Below are positions 56,460-64,000 of a stretch of DNA of 64,000 nt, in pieces (the first letter of the stretch is position 1; every line of letters starts with the position of its first letter). The translations under genes and the position numbers were made by a program. Origin of the DNA: Mesorhizobium sp. PAMC28654 (GTDB lineage Bacteria; Pseudomonadota; Alphaproteobacteria; Rhizobiales; Rhizobiaceae); the NCBI RefSeq assembly GCF_020616515.1, contig NZ_CP085135.1:4774001-4838000 (forward strand), read 5' to 3'. The notes below the pieces were generated by a model. That model made no database searches, had not been told where the DNA came from, and saw only the letters and a list, made by a program, of their open reading frames with translations.

Positions 56460-57347
56460 ATGGGGCGCGCAACACTGATCGGTTTCTCGGCGGTCGCCAT
56501 GTGGTCGCTGCTGGCCCTGTTGACGGATGCATCGGGCAGGGTGCCGCCTTTCCTGCTTTCGGCGATCACCTTCACCATCGGCACCGGCGTCGGCCTTGTC
56601 GCCCGGCTGTTCATGCCGGCCGCCGACAGGAGCCAGAAAATTCCGGTGCAGGTGTGGGTCATCGGCATTGCCGGCCTGTTCGGCTACCACTTCTTCTATT
56701 TCACCGCGCTGCGCAACGCGCCGGCGGTGGAGGCCAGCCTGATCGCCTATCTGTGGCCGTTGCTGATCGTGCTTGGATCGGCGCTGATGCCAGGCGAACG
56801 TCTGGCCTGGAACCATGTCGTCGGCGCGCTGCTCGGCCTTGCCGGCACGGTCCTGATCGTCACCAAGGGCGGCGGCCTCGCCTTCGACGCGCGCTATGTC
56901 TTCGGCTATGCGATGGCCGCCGTCTGCGCCGTGCTGTGGTCGTCCTATTCGCTGTTGTCGCGGCGCTTCCCCTCGGTGCCGACCAGCATCGTCACCTGGT
57001 TCTGTGCCGCCACCGCAGTGCTTTCGCTCGTCTGTCATCTGGCGCTGGAGGAGACGGTCCTTCCTCAAGGCGCCGGCCAGTGGCTGGCGGTGCTCGGCCT
57101 CGGCCTGATGCCGGTTGGCGCGGCCTTCTATGCCTGGGACATCGGCGTCAAGCGCGGCAACATCCAGGTGCTGGGCGCGGCAAGCTATGCCGCGCCGCTG
57201 CTGTCGACGCTTGTGCTGATATCGGCCGGCTTCGCTGAGCCGTCACTGCGCATCCTCGCCGCTTGCGTGCTGATCACCGGCGGTGCGGCACTGGCGGCAA
57301 AGTCACTGTTCTTGCGCAAGCCGGCGGCCAACGGGGCAGGGGCATGA
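56460..57347 (+). CDS. EamA/DMT family transporter (YddG-like)
   Basis: A 295-residue drug/metabolite transporter with ten helices in two EamA repeats. MWSLLALLTDASGRVPPFLL and YHFFYFTALRNAPAVEASLI are typical of the aromatic amino-acid exporter YddG-like branch. The start is ATG 56460 with a strong GGAGGGGG. Its stop overlaps the next gene by 4 nt. Confidence 0.9.
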   Translation: MGRATLIGFSAVAMWSLLALLTDASGRVPPFLLSAITFTIGTGVGLVARLFMPAADRSQKIPVQVWVIGIAGLFGYHFFYFTALRNAPAVEASLIAYLWPLLIVLGSALMPGERLAWNHVVGALLGLAGTVLIVTKGGGLAFDARYVFGYAMAAVCAVLWSSYSLLSRRFPSVPTSIVTWFCAATAVLSLVCHLALEETVLPQGAGQWLAVLGLGLMPVGAAFYAWDIGVKRGNIQVLGAASYAAPLLSTLVLISAGFAEPSLRILAACVLITGGAALAAKSLFLRKPAANGAGA

Positions 57348-58015
57348 TGCTTTTCCCGGGTGGCATCGAAGCCAATGCCAACGCGACGCTGATCTTTTCG
57401 CTGGCGGCGGCGGTGATCTACGCCTTTGCCCTCGGCATGCCGCCAAGGCTCGCCCGCTCGGCGGCAAAGACGCTGGCCGTGGCAATGCTTGCCATTCTGG
57501 CCTTTCTGCAGGGTGGCCCGTTGCTGCTGGTCGTGGCGCTGGCGCTCAGCGCCATGGGTGACGCCTTCCTGTCGCGCGATGGCGAAAAGGCTTTTCTCGG
57601 CGGGCTGGCCAGTTTTCTCGCCGCGCATTTGGTTTTTGTCGCGCTGTTTGTGCGGTCCGGCGGCGGCATTGGATTGCTTGGCGCCGAACCATGGCGCGCG
57701 GCGGTCGCCGTGGCGATGGTCTTGTTCGCGCTCGTCATGCTGGTGGCGCTGTGGCGTCGCGTCGGCCCGGAGCTGCGTGTGCCCGTCAGCGTCTATATCG
57801 TGGCCATACTTGCCATGGGTGTTTCGGCGCTCACCTTGAACAATATCTGGGTCATCGGTGGTGCGATCCTGTTCATGGCATCCGACGGGCTGCTGGCCGC
57901 CGAAAAGTTCCTGGCGCCCGCCATCTCGCCGCATCGTGTGTGGATGCGCTACGCGGTCTGGGTGTTGTACTACGCTGCCCAGCTGGGGATCACCCTGGGT
58001 TTCATACTTGGCTAG
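57344..58015 (+). CDS. Lysoplasmalogenase (YhhN family)
   Basis: A 223-residue membrane protein with about eight helices; the YhhN/TMEM86 family pattern AMGDAFLSRDGEKAFLGGLA and the later GGAILFMASDGLLAAEKF holds the conserved Asp residues thought to be catalytic. Eukaryotic relatives hydrolyse lysoplasmalogen vinyl ethers; the bacterial substrate is uncertain. Coupled to the EamA gene (ATGA). Confidence 0.87.
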   Translation: MMLFPGGIEANANATLIFSLAAAVIYAFALGMPPRLARSAAKTLAVAMLAILAFLQGGPLLLVVALALSAMGDAFLSRDGEKAFLGGLASFLAAHLVFVALFVRSGGGIGLLGAEPWRAAVAVAMVLFALVMLVALWRRVGPELRVPVSVYIVAILAMGVSALTLNNIWVIGGAILFMASDGLLAAEKFLAPAISPHRVWMRYAVWVLYYAAQLGITLGFILG

Positions 58016-58461
58016 GACTTTTTCGGCTGCCAGCCAGGCTCAGCCAGTTCGAATGCGGTAAAGTCGAAGCCTGGCGCCACGGTGCAGCCGACCAGCGTCC
58101 ATTCGCCAAGGCTGCGTGCTGACTGCCACCAGCCTGCAGGCACGACGATCTGCGGCCGTTCGCCGGCGGTCAGCTCGGTTCCAAGCACCTGCTCGATGAC
58201 CTGGTTAGCCATTGGGCCGCCTTCCTCGTACATCGACAGCGCCAGTGGATCGCCGGCATAGAAGTGCCAGACCTCGGCGGCGTCCTTGACACGGTGCCAA
58301 GCCGACAGCTGATCCTGCTCCAGCAGGAAATAGATCGCGGTCGAGTGGCCGCGCCCACCCCCCGCTGCATCACGAAAGGTTTCCGCATACCAGCCGCCTT
58401 CCGGATGCGGCTTCATGCCGAGTGTGGCGATGATTTCAGCGGAGCTGGTCATTGCTTCCAT
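58012..58461 (-). CDS. Cupin domain (DUF985) protein
   Basis: A 149-residue DUF985 cupin: LGMKPHPEGGWYAETFRD, TAIYFLLEQDQLSAWHRVKD, AEVWHFYAGDPLALSMYEEG and VPAGWWQSARSLGEWTLVGC. Likely a sugar- or small-molecule-binding jelly roll; function is not known. It is convergent with the YhhN gene, overlapping by 4 nt. Confidence 0.92.
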   Translation of the reverse strand: MEAMTSSAEIIATLGMKPHPEGGWYAETFRDAAGGGRGHSTAIYFLLEQDQLSAWHRVKDAAEVWHFYAGDPLALSMYEEGGPMANQVIEQVLGTELTAGERPQIVVPAGWWQSARSLGEWTLVGCTVAPGFDFTAFELAEPGWQPKKS

Positions 58462-58476
58462 GTCCGTTTCCCGCGC

Positions 58477-59244
58477 TCAGAAATTGTCCTTGCGCTTGCG
58501 GATTTCGGCGAACACCTCGACATCATCAGCCTTCTCCATGCCGAGATGCTTGCGGATTGCCGGATCATGCCAGCGCAGGAACGGGTTGGTCGACAATTCC
58601 TCACCGATGGTGGTCGGCAGCGTCGGCTTGTTGTCGGCGCGCAGAGCCTCGATCTTCCTGGCGCGTTCCTTCAACGCTGAATTGGTCGGGTCGACGCTCA
58701 GCGCGAAGCGGGCGTTGGCGAGCGTGTATTCGTGGCCGCAATAGATGACGGTGTCGGCGGGAAGCGCGGAGAGCTTCTTCAGCGATTCATACATCACCGG
58801 CGGCTTGCATTCGAACAGCCGCCCGCAGCCGAGCGCAAACAGCGTGTCGGCGGTGAACGCGACTTTCGATCCCGGCAGATAATAGGAGACATGGCCAGCC
58901 GTATGCCCGGGCGTGGCGATCACCTCGATTCTCTCTTCGCCGAGGTGAATGACCGAGCCCCCTTCGACGGTGTCGTCGATGCCGGGAATCTTTGCCTTCT
59001 CCGCCTCCGGCCCGACGATGCGCAGTTTGAAGCGCTCCTTCAGCGCCAGATTGGCCTCGACGTGATCCATATGGTGATGTGTGGTCAGGATCATCGTCGG
59101 CGTCCAGCCGGTGCGCTTGATCGCGGCGAGGATTGCCGCCTCATCGGGCGCGTCGATGATCGCGGTCTGGCCGCTCTTGCGGTCGTGGACCAGAACGCCG
59201 AAATTGTCGGTCCGGCACATGAACTGTTCGATTTCGACCGGCAT
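58477..59244 (-). CDS. gloB: Hydroxyacylglutathione hydrolase (glyoxalase II)
   Basis: A 255-residue metallo-beta-lactamase-fold enzyme that hydrolyses S-D-lactoylglutathione. Metal site THHHMDHVEAN, then TPGHTAGHVSYY, FTADTLFALGCGRLFE and YCGHEYTLANARFAL; the C-terminal substrate domain ends EVFAEIRKRKDNF. The start is ATG 59244 after AAAGGAGAGCACG. It lies 15 nt upstream of the DUF985 gene and is divergent from a methyltransferase gene, with which it is commonly paired in rhizobia. Confidence 0.95.
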   Translation of the reverse strand: MPVEIEQFMCRTDNFGVLVHDRKSGQTAIIDAPDEAAILAAIKRTGWTPTMILTTHHHMDHVEANLALKERFKLRIVGPEAEKAKIPGIDDTVEGGSVIHLGEERIEVIATPGHTAGHVSYYLPGSKVAFTADTLFALGCGRLFECKPPVMYESLKKLSALPADTVIYCGHEYTLANARFALSVDPTNSALKERARKIEALRADNKPTLPTTIGEELSTNPFLRWHDPAIRKHLGMEKADDVEVFAEIRKRKDNF

Positions 59245-59361
59245 CGTGCTCTCCTTTGTCGCTTCAGACATAGGGTTCCTGCGGGCCGATGTCATCTCGC
59301 AATGTCCAGTCCATCAAGGCCTTTTGTTGAAACCCGCTGATATCACGGCTACATCCCTCGC

Positions 59362-60144
59362 ATGCATTCCGACATCGTCGATCTTCGCTCCTTCTATTCG
59401 ACAACGCTCGGCCGGTTCGCCGAGCGTTCGATCACCATGGCGCTGTCCTCGATATGGGCGGCAGTGCCCAACGAGCGGCTGGTTGGCCTCGGCTATACGC
59501 TGCCCTGGCTGGAACGGTTCGGCACCGATGCGGAGCGCGTCTTCGCCTTCATGCCGGCCACGCAAGGCGCCGTGGTCTGGCCGGCAACGGGGCCGACGGC
59601 GACCGCACTTGTGTTCGACGAGGAACTGCCGCTGGTCGATTCCTGCATCGACCGCATGTTGCTGGTACATTCGCTCGAACATGTCGAAAACCCGCGCGAG
59701 ACGCTGAACGAGATCTGGCGGGTGCTGTCACCCGCTGGGCGCGTCGTCATCGTCGTGCCCAACCGGCGTGGCGTCTGGGCACGCTTCGAACATACGCCTT
59801 TTGGCAATGGCCGCCCGTTCTCGCGCGGGCAACTGACCGAACTGCTGCGCGAGGCGAACTTCACGCCGGCGGCCTGGTCCGATGCGCTGTTCTTCCCGCC
59901 GTCACGGCGCCGGTTCATGATGCGGTTCCACAACATATTGGAGCGCGCCGGCCGGCGGCTGTGGCCGATCTTTTCCGGTGTCATCGTTGTCGAGGCGCAG
60001 AAGCGGCTCTATCAGGGCGTTCCGGTCGCCCAGCGTGCGTCGCGCCGTGTCTTCGTCCCGGTTTTCTCGCCGCACGGCGCCACACGCCTCGGCCGGACGC
60101 CCGAGGCCGGAGTGCCATCTGCCCGCCGGGTGACATGTTCGTGA
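59362..60144 (+). CDS. Class I SAM-dependent methyltransferase
   Basis: A 260-residue Methyltransf_11-type protein. The first half lacks a clear glycine-rich motif I, but VHSLEHVENPRETLNEIWRV and LSPAGRVVIVVPNRRGVWAR are the post-II and post-III methyltransferase signature. The tail (RASRRVFVPVFSPHGATRLG) is basic. The target is unknown. It is divergent from gloB, whose product it often neighbours. Confidence 0.88.
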   Translation: MHSDIVDLRSFYSTTLGRFAERSITMALSSIWAAVPNERLVGLGYTLPWLERFGTDAERVFAFMPATQGAVVWPATGPTATALVFDEELPLVDSCIDRMLLVHSLEHVENPRETLNEIWRVLSPAGRVVIVVPNRRGVWARFEHTPFGNGRPFSRGQLTELLREANFTPAAWSDALFFPPSRRRFMMRFHNILERAGRRLWPIFSGVIVVEAQKRLYQGVPVAQRASRRVFVPVFSPHGATRLGRTPEAGVPSARRVTCS

Positions 60145-60278
60145 TCGGAGTGGCGTCTTGCGTGTTTGGGGTTTTGCCAGCCTATCTGCCGAGGGCGCGT
60201 TCACTGCCAGGGCGGCGCGTGCCGCCAACCGCAATCGGCTGCTGCCCGCGCCGTTTCTGATCGCAAGGAATCCCGCCC

Positions 60279-62105
60279 ATGGATGATCAACCGGACGAGG
60301 CGAGCGTTCGACCGGCTGCCACTGTCGTCGAAACCAGCCTGCGCGACCAGGTGGCGACGACCTGGCGGGCTCTTGTCGGTTCGCCGGTTCGCGCGGCCCT
60401 GCTGTGGATGTCCATTGGCATCATCGCCGTCATCGTGGCGACCTCGATCGGCCAGGTTCTGCTCAACAGCTGGAACCAGCCCTTCTACGATGCGCTTGCG
60501 CGCCGCGACATGGCGGCCTTCCTGCACCAGCTTCTCGTCTTTGCCGCCATTGCCAGCGGACTGCTGGTACTCAACATCGGCCAGACCTGGCTCAACCAGA
60601 TGTTCCGGCTGAGGTTACGCGAGGCGCTGACACTGGACCTGATCGACCAGTGGATGCGGCCGGCGCGCGCTTTCCGGCTCGCCAATGCAGGCGCCATCGG
60701 CGTCAATCCCGATCAGCGCATGCAGCAGGATGCAGCGCATCTTTCCGATCTTTCGACCGACCTTGGTGTCGGACTGTTGCAGTCGTGCATCCTGCTCGCG
60801 TCCTTCGTCGGCGTGCTGTGGCAGCTGTCTTCGGGGTTCGTCTTCCATATCGGCGGAACCTCGCTGGCCATACCCGGCTATATGGTCTGGGCAGCCATCC
60901 TCTATGCCGGCACGGCCTCGTGGCTGAGCTGGCTGGTCGGACGCCCGTTGATCCGCCTCAACAGCGACCGCTACACCCGGGAGGCGGAGCTTCGCTCCTC
61001 GATGGTGCGCGTCAACGAGAATGTCGATGCCATTGCGCTATACCATGGCGAGGCCGATGCCAGGCGACGGCTCGAACTCGACCTCGGTACGGTGCTGGGC
61101 GCCATGCGGCGCATCTACACCGCCCAGATCAATCTTTCCTGGGTGACCGATACCTATGGCTGGATCACTGTTGTTGCACCGATCCTTGTCGCCTCGCCGG
61201 TCTATTTCGCCGGGGATATCAGCTTCGGCGGGCTGATGATGGCGGTTGGCGCCTTCAACCAGGTCCATTCCTCGTTGCGATGGTTCATCAACAACATCGG
61301 CAGCATCGCCGATTGGCGCGCCACGCTGATGCGCGTCGCCGATTTCCGCATCGCGCTTGATGAGACGGATGTGCTCCACGACAAGGAAAAGCGCATCGAG
61401 TTCGGCGAGAACAAGAACGGCAGCCTGACGTTCGAGAAACTTCAAGTGGCTTCACCGGAGGGGTGCACCAAGCTCGCCGACCAGCATGTCGAAATCCATG
61501 TGGGCGAGCGCGTCATGATCACGGGCGAGCCGGGCGCCGGCAAGACACTGTTCTTCCGCGCCATTGCCGGCCTGTGGCCGTGGGGAAGTGGGCGGATCGG
61601 CCTGCCTGAGGGAGAAACCCTTATATTCGTGCCGCGCGTCCCTTATTTCCCGGCCGGTACGTTGCGTGAGGTCCTCGATCACCCGAGCGGACCCGCGCCG
61701 GCGAGTGATGCCGACATTTCGGCGGTACTTGCCGAGGTCGGTCTTAAACGGCTGTCGTCATCGCTCGACCAGGCCGGACGCTGGGATCATGATCTGAGCG
61801 ATGACGAACAGCGCTCGCTGGCCTTCGCCAGGCTCGCCTTGCGGCAGCCGAAATGGGTGATCATCGACGAAGCCCTGGATGCGTTCGACGGACCCTCCCT
61901 GCGACGCGTGCTATCGATGCTGGAGAAGCGCTTGAGCGGCGCCGCGATCCTCAACATCGGCCGTGGCCAGCACAACGACCAGTTCTTCCCGCGCGCGTTG
62001 ACGATCGTGAAAGATGCCGGAGTGCCTGCCCTGAAGCCCGCCCGTGTCAGGGCAGGCGCCATCGAACCGCCACCTCGCACTGCTGCTGTCCGTCGGAAGA
62101 AATAG
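60279..62105 (+). CDS. ABC exporter of the YddA/SbmA-like (ABCD) type
   Basis: A 608-residue half-transporter: six-helix permease at about 35-330 (NSWNQPFYDALARRDMAAFL, LRLREALTLDLIDQWM are family marks) and an ATPase at about 385-575. Walker A is GEPGAGKT. The signature is LSDDEQRSLAFARLAL instead of the common LSxGEQQR, Walker B is WVIIDEALDAFD, and the H-loop position reads NIGRGQ without its His. ATPase activity may be altered. The substrate is unknown; relatives carry peptides or vitamin B12. Confidence 0.88.
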   Translation: MDDQPDEASVRPAATVVETSLRDQVATTWRALVGSPVRAALLWMSIGIIAVIVATSIGQVLLNSWNQPFYDALARRDMAAFLHQLLVFAAIASGLLVLNIGQTWLNQMFRLRLREALTLDLIDQWMRPARAFRLANAGAIGVNPDQRMQQDAAHLSDLSTDLGVGLLQSCILLASFVGVLWQLSSGFVFHIGGTSLAIPGYMVWAAILYAGTASWLSWLVGRPLIRLNSDRYTREAELRSSMVRVNENVDAIALYHGEADARRRLELDLGTVLGAMRRIYTAQINLSWVTDTYGWITVVAPILVASPVYFAGDISFGGLMMAVGAFNQVHSSLRWFINNIGSIADWRATLMRVADFRIALDETDVLHDKEKRIEFGENKNGSLTFEKLQVASPEGCTKLADQHVEIHVGERVMITGEPGAGKTLFFRAIAGLWPWGSGRIGLPEGETLIFVPRVPYFPAGTLREVLDHPSGPAPASDADISAVLAEVGLKRLSSSLDQAGRWDHDLSDDEQRSLAFARLALRQPKWVIIDEALDAFDGPSLRRVLSMLEKRLSGAAILNIGRGQHNDQFFPRALTIVKDAGVPALKPARVRAGAIEPPPRTAAVRRKK

Positions 62106-62118
62106 CGGCTGAAGAGCC

Positions 62119-63054
62119 TCAGGCCGGACGAGCACCAAACCTGGCGCGTAGTTCTTCGGAAAGATTGCGCCGCCAGCGCCGGCCACAGACATATCCATGC
62201 AGCAATTCCGGCAGCGAATAGCCGAGATCTTTTGATGACCGGTTGGCCATATAGCCTGAAAAAGCCTGGGGAAGCCTACCCTTGATGATATCGGCGATGA
62301 TCTGGCGTGCGATCATGTAGGGCGGAATGTCCGGGTAGGCGCGGGCAATGTGCGGGTGTTTGCACATCAAGTTCGCGTAGGCTTCGACGTAGCCGTCGCG
62401 ACGGCCTGAAATCGAATTCTCCGAATTGTACTTCGTCCAGTCGACATCGTCGGACAGGTGCGCGCCATGGCGGCGGGCAAAACGCAACAGCAATTCCCGA
62501 TCCTGCATCCGGGTGACATCGCTGTCGTAGCCACCGATGGCCAGCAAAGCGTCGCGCCGCGCCGTTATCGCCGAGCCGGCAATGAAGATCGTCTGCGCGA
62601 CCAGCGCTCTTTCCAGCATCTTGGGAGGAAGGAATGCATCGTGGTTGATGCAGTTGGAGACGCGGCCGCCTTTCAGGGACACGAACGAACTGATGAGGAC
62701 TTCGAGCGCCGGATTTTGGTCGAACCGAGCCAAGGTTCGCTCGATTCGGTTCGGCAGATAGACGTCATCTGAATCAAGAAAGGTCACGATGGGCGTTTGC
62801 GCCCTCTCGATGCCCGCATTCCTGGCGGCGTTGGCGCCACGCCATTTCGCACCGACATAGATCAGGCGCGGATCGCTGATGCGGGCCAGCGCTGCTTCCG
62901 TCCCGTCGGTCGAGCCATCGTCGACAACAATGTGTTCGAATCGGGAAACGCTTTGGGAAAGTACGCTTTCCACCGCACGCAGAACCTTGTCGCGCCGGTT
63001 GTGGGTTGGCGTAATGATGGTGATGAGAGGCGCGGTGTCGGCTTTTCTGGACAT
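62119..63054 (-). CDS. Family 2 glycosyltransferase
   Basis: A 311-residue GT-A enzyme: ITIITPTHNRRDKVLRAVES, HIVVDDGSTDGTEAAL, FLDSDDVYLPNRIERTL (metal-binding DSD). The C-terminal domain (VCGRRWRRNLSEELRARFG) is typical of single-domain GT2 proteins. It probably adds a sugar to a cell-surface polysaccharide. It is convergent with the ABC gene. Confidence 0.9.
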   Translation of the reverse strand: MSRKADTAPLITIITPTHNRRDKVLRAVESVLSQSVSRFEHIVVDDGSTDGTEAALARISDPRLIYVGAKWRGANAARNAGIERAQTPIVTFLDSDDVYLPNRIERTLARFDQNPALEVLISSFVSLKGGRVSNCINHDAFLPPKMLERALVAQTIFIAGSAITARRDALLAIGGYDSDVTRMQDRELLLRFARRHGAHLSDDVDWTKYNSENSISGRRDGYVEAYANLMCKHPHIARAYPDIPPYMIARQIIADIIKGRLPQAFSGYMANRSSKDLGYSLPELLHGYVCGRRWRRNLSEELRARFGARPA

Positions 63055-63415
63055 GCCGCGGCTATGCCCCGTGCCGCGCCAGAATCGAAGAAATCCGCCG
63101 TCTGCCCATCATGCCCTGCCCCCAGGATCACGTATCGCCGATACCGTTATCAGGCTACGGAATGAATGCACCCGTGTCACCCAAAGCATACCGGATATAT
63201 ACTTGTGGAATGTCGATTTCCCGGGCTTTGCGCCGTAATGGCCACACAAGGGCCGGCCGAAGCAGCACGGCCTCCTTTTCCGATAGCCGGCTTCCACCGT
63301 CGCTGCCAACATCGTCATATTGATTACCTGTCAAGTAATCGACCGACGCAAGGCGGTTCGGCAGATTGCTCCCATGAGGCCGGTTGTACGGCTTCGATAC
63401 ATCAGGGAGCCAATC
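63055..63415. other. Intergenic region, 361 bp
   Basis: No gene supported. Short frames exist on both strands (for example plus 63162-63323) but with poor ribosome sites. It includes CATCAGGGAGCC just before the DUF1330 start. Confidence 0.45.
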
Positions 63416-63736
63416 ATGACAGCTTACGCCGTTGCCCATATGCGCCAGGTCACGCCGGGTCCGCAGATCGTCCAATACCTGCAAAAGATCGATGCCACGC
63501 TCGAACCTTTCGGCGGTCGCTTCATCGTCCATGGCGGCGATGTCGAAGTGATCGAGAACAGCTGGCCGGGATTTCTGATCGTCATCGAATTTCCCGACAG
63601 GGATCACGTGCGCGGATGGTACCATTCGCCCGCCTACCAGGAGATCCTGGCGCTGCGCACCGGCAACTCCCAGTCCGACGTTGTCTTCGCCGACGGCGTC
63701 CTCCATCCGCACAAGGCGACCGATGTCCTTGAGTAG
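63416..63736 (+). CDS. DUF1330 domain protein
   Basis: A 106-residue dimeric alpha/beta-barrel-type protein: FGGRFIVHGGDVEVIENSW, PDRDHVRGWYHSPAYQEI and LRTGNSQSDVVFADG are the DUF1330 pattern. Function is unknown. ATG 63416 follows AGGGAGCCAATC; the frame upstream is not used. Confidence 0.93.
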   Translation: MTAYAVAHMRQVTPGPQIVQYLQKIDATLEPFGGRFIVHGGDVEVIENSWPGFLIVIEFPDRDHVRGWYHSPAYQEILALRTGNSQSDVVFADGVLHPHKATDVLE

Positions 63737-63759
63737 ACGCGGGGCCGACGGCAGGCCGT

Positions 63760-64000
63760 TTATCGCCTCAGCAAAAACACCGCCTGCTGGCCGAAGAAAT
63801 TCCAGAACCACCACGGCATGGACAGGCCGATCTTCTGGCCGTTGGCGTCGAGCGCGGTCGCCTTTTCCACGGTGGCGCCGAGTTCGTCGCACAGGTTGAC
63901 GAAGTCGCGGATGGTGCAGAAGTGGATGTTGGGCGTGTCGTACCAGGAATAGGGCAGGTCCTTGGTCACCGGCATGCGGCCCTGGACGAACAGTGACAGG
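63760..64000 (-). CDS. metW: Methionine biosynthesis protein MetW, C-terminal part
   Basis: The gene runs off the right edge; 80 codons remain. MPVTKDLPYSWYDTPNIHFC and TIRDFVNLCDELG, then PWWFWNFFGQQAVFLL, match the C terminus of MetW, the methyltransferase-fold partner of MetX in homoserine acylation. The rest of the pair should lie just outside, with metX typically upstream of metW. Confidence 0.9.
   Translation of the reverse strand, partial: LSLFVQGRMPVTKDLPYSWYDTPNIHFCTIRDFVNLCDELGATVEKATALDANGQKIGLSMPWWFWNFFGQQAVFLLRR

Overview
The window looks like chromosome from a rhizobial alphaproteobacterium, most probably Mesorhizobium or a close relative. The G+C content is high. The order xerD, a small membrane protein, aroK, aroB, CBS/CorC protein is typical of Hyphomicrobiales, as are aerobic cobaltochelatase cobS/cobT next to a J-domain gene and bolA. 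Mosaic palindromic intergenic repeats of a rhizobial type also occur. All assignments come from reading the sequence, without database searches.

Layout. Bases 1-9300 carry the end of an SDR gene, then a leftward cytochrome bo3-type quinol oxidase operon (cyoABCD plus a SURF1 assembly gene). Facing it is a rightward MFS transporter, RegB-like kinase and RegA-like regulator operon. The kinase keeps the quinone-site motif and the redox cysteine of RegB, and a perfect 25-bp palindrome sits between the two operons. Bases 9300-12290 hold small secreted or membrane proteins and an intact IS5-family element (10583-11514) with a TTA target duplication; its insertion replaced the last codons of a small membrane-protein gene.

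Bases 12291-33912 are a genomic island of about 21.6 kb integrated in the 3' end of tRNA-Arg(CCT). A 49-bp direct repeat marks both ends and a tyrosine integrase lies just inside the left one. The island has (i) an integrase, HTH and primase-helicase module followed by an iteron-like repeat cluster, (ii) a leftward operon with an M-frame-broken SprT-like gene, a serine recombinase and small proteins, driven by a promoter with repeats in its spacer, (iii) a lower-G+C pair encoding an unknown 494-residue protein and an Hsp70/actin-fold ATPase, and (iv) a five-gene set: DUF499-type AAA+ ATPase, short PglZ-like protein, DUF1156 zinc-ribbon DNA methylase, a 168-residue unknown and a SNF2 helicase. 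Set (iv) resembles BREX/DISARM-class defence systems in its parts but lacks most of their hallmark genes. The ATPase reading frame is shifted near its C terminus, so the locus is either decaying or carries a sequence error.

Bases 33940-64000 are ordinary chromosome: M20 amidohydrolase, D,D-carboxypeptidase, CobW-type GTPase, TusA-like protein, L,D-transpeptidase, accA, xerD, aroK-aroB-CBS protein, esterase, ThDP enzyme, BolA, J-domain protein, cobS, cobT, a phytase-like esterase, an ArsR/SRPBCC pair, a spermidine-synthase-like protein, a queuosine-precursor-type transporter, rpmB, DUF3108, EamA, YhhN, a cupin, gloB, a methyltransferase, an ABC exporter, a GT2, DUF1330 and the end of metW.
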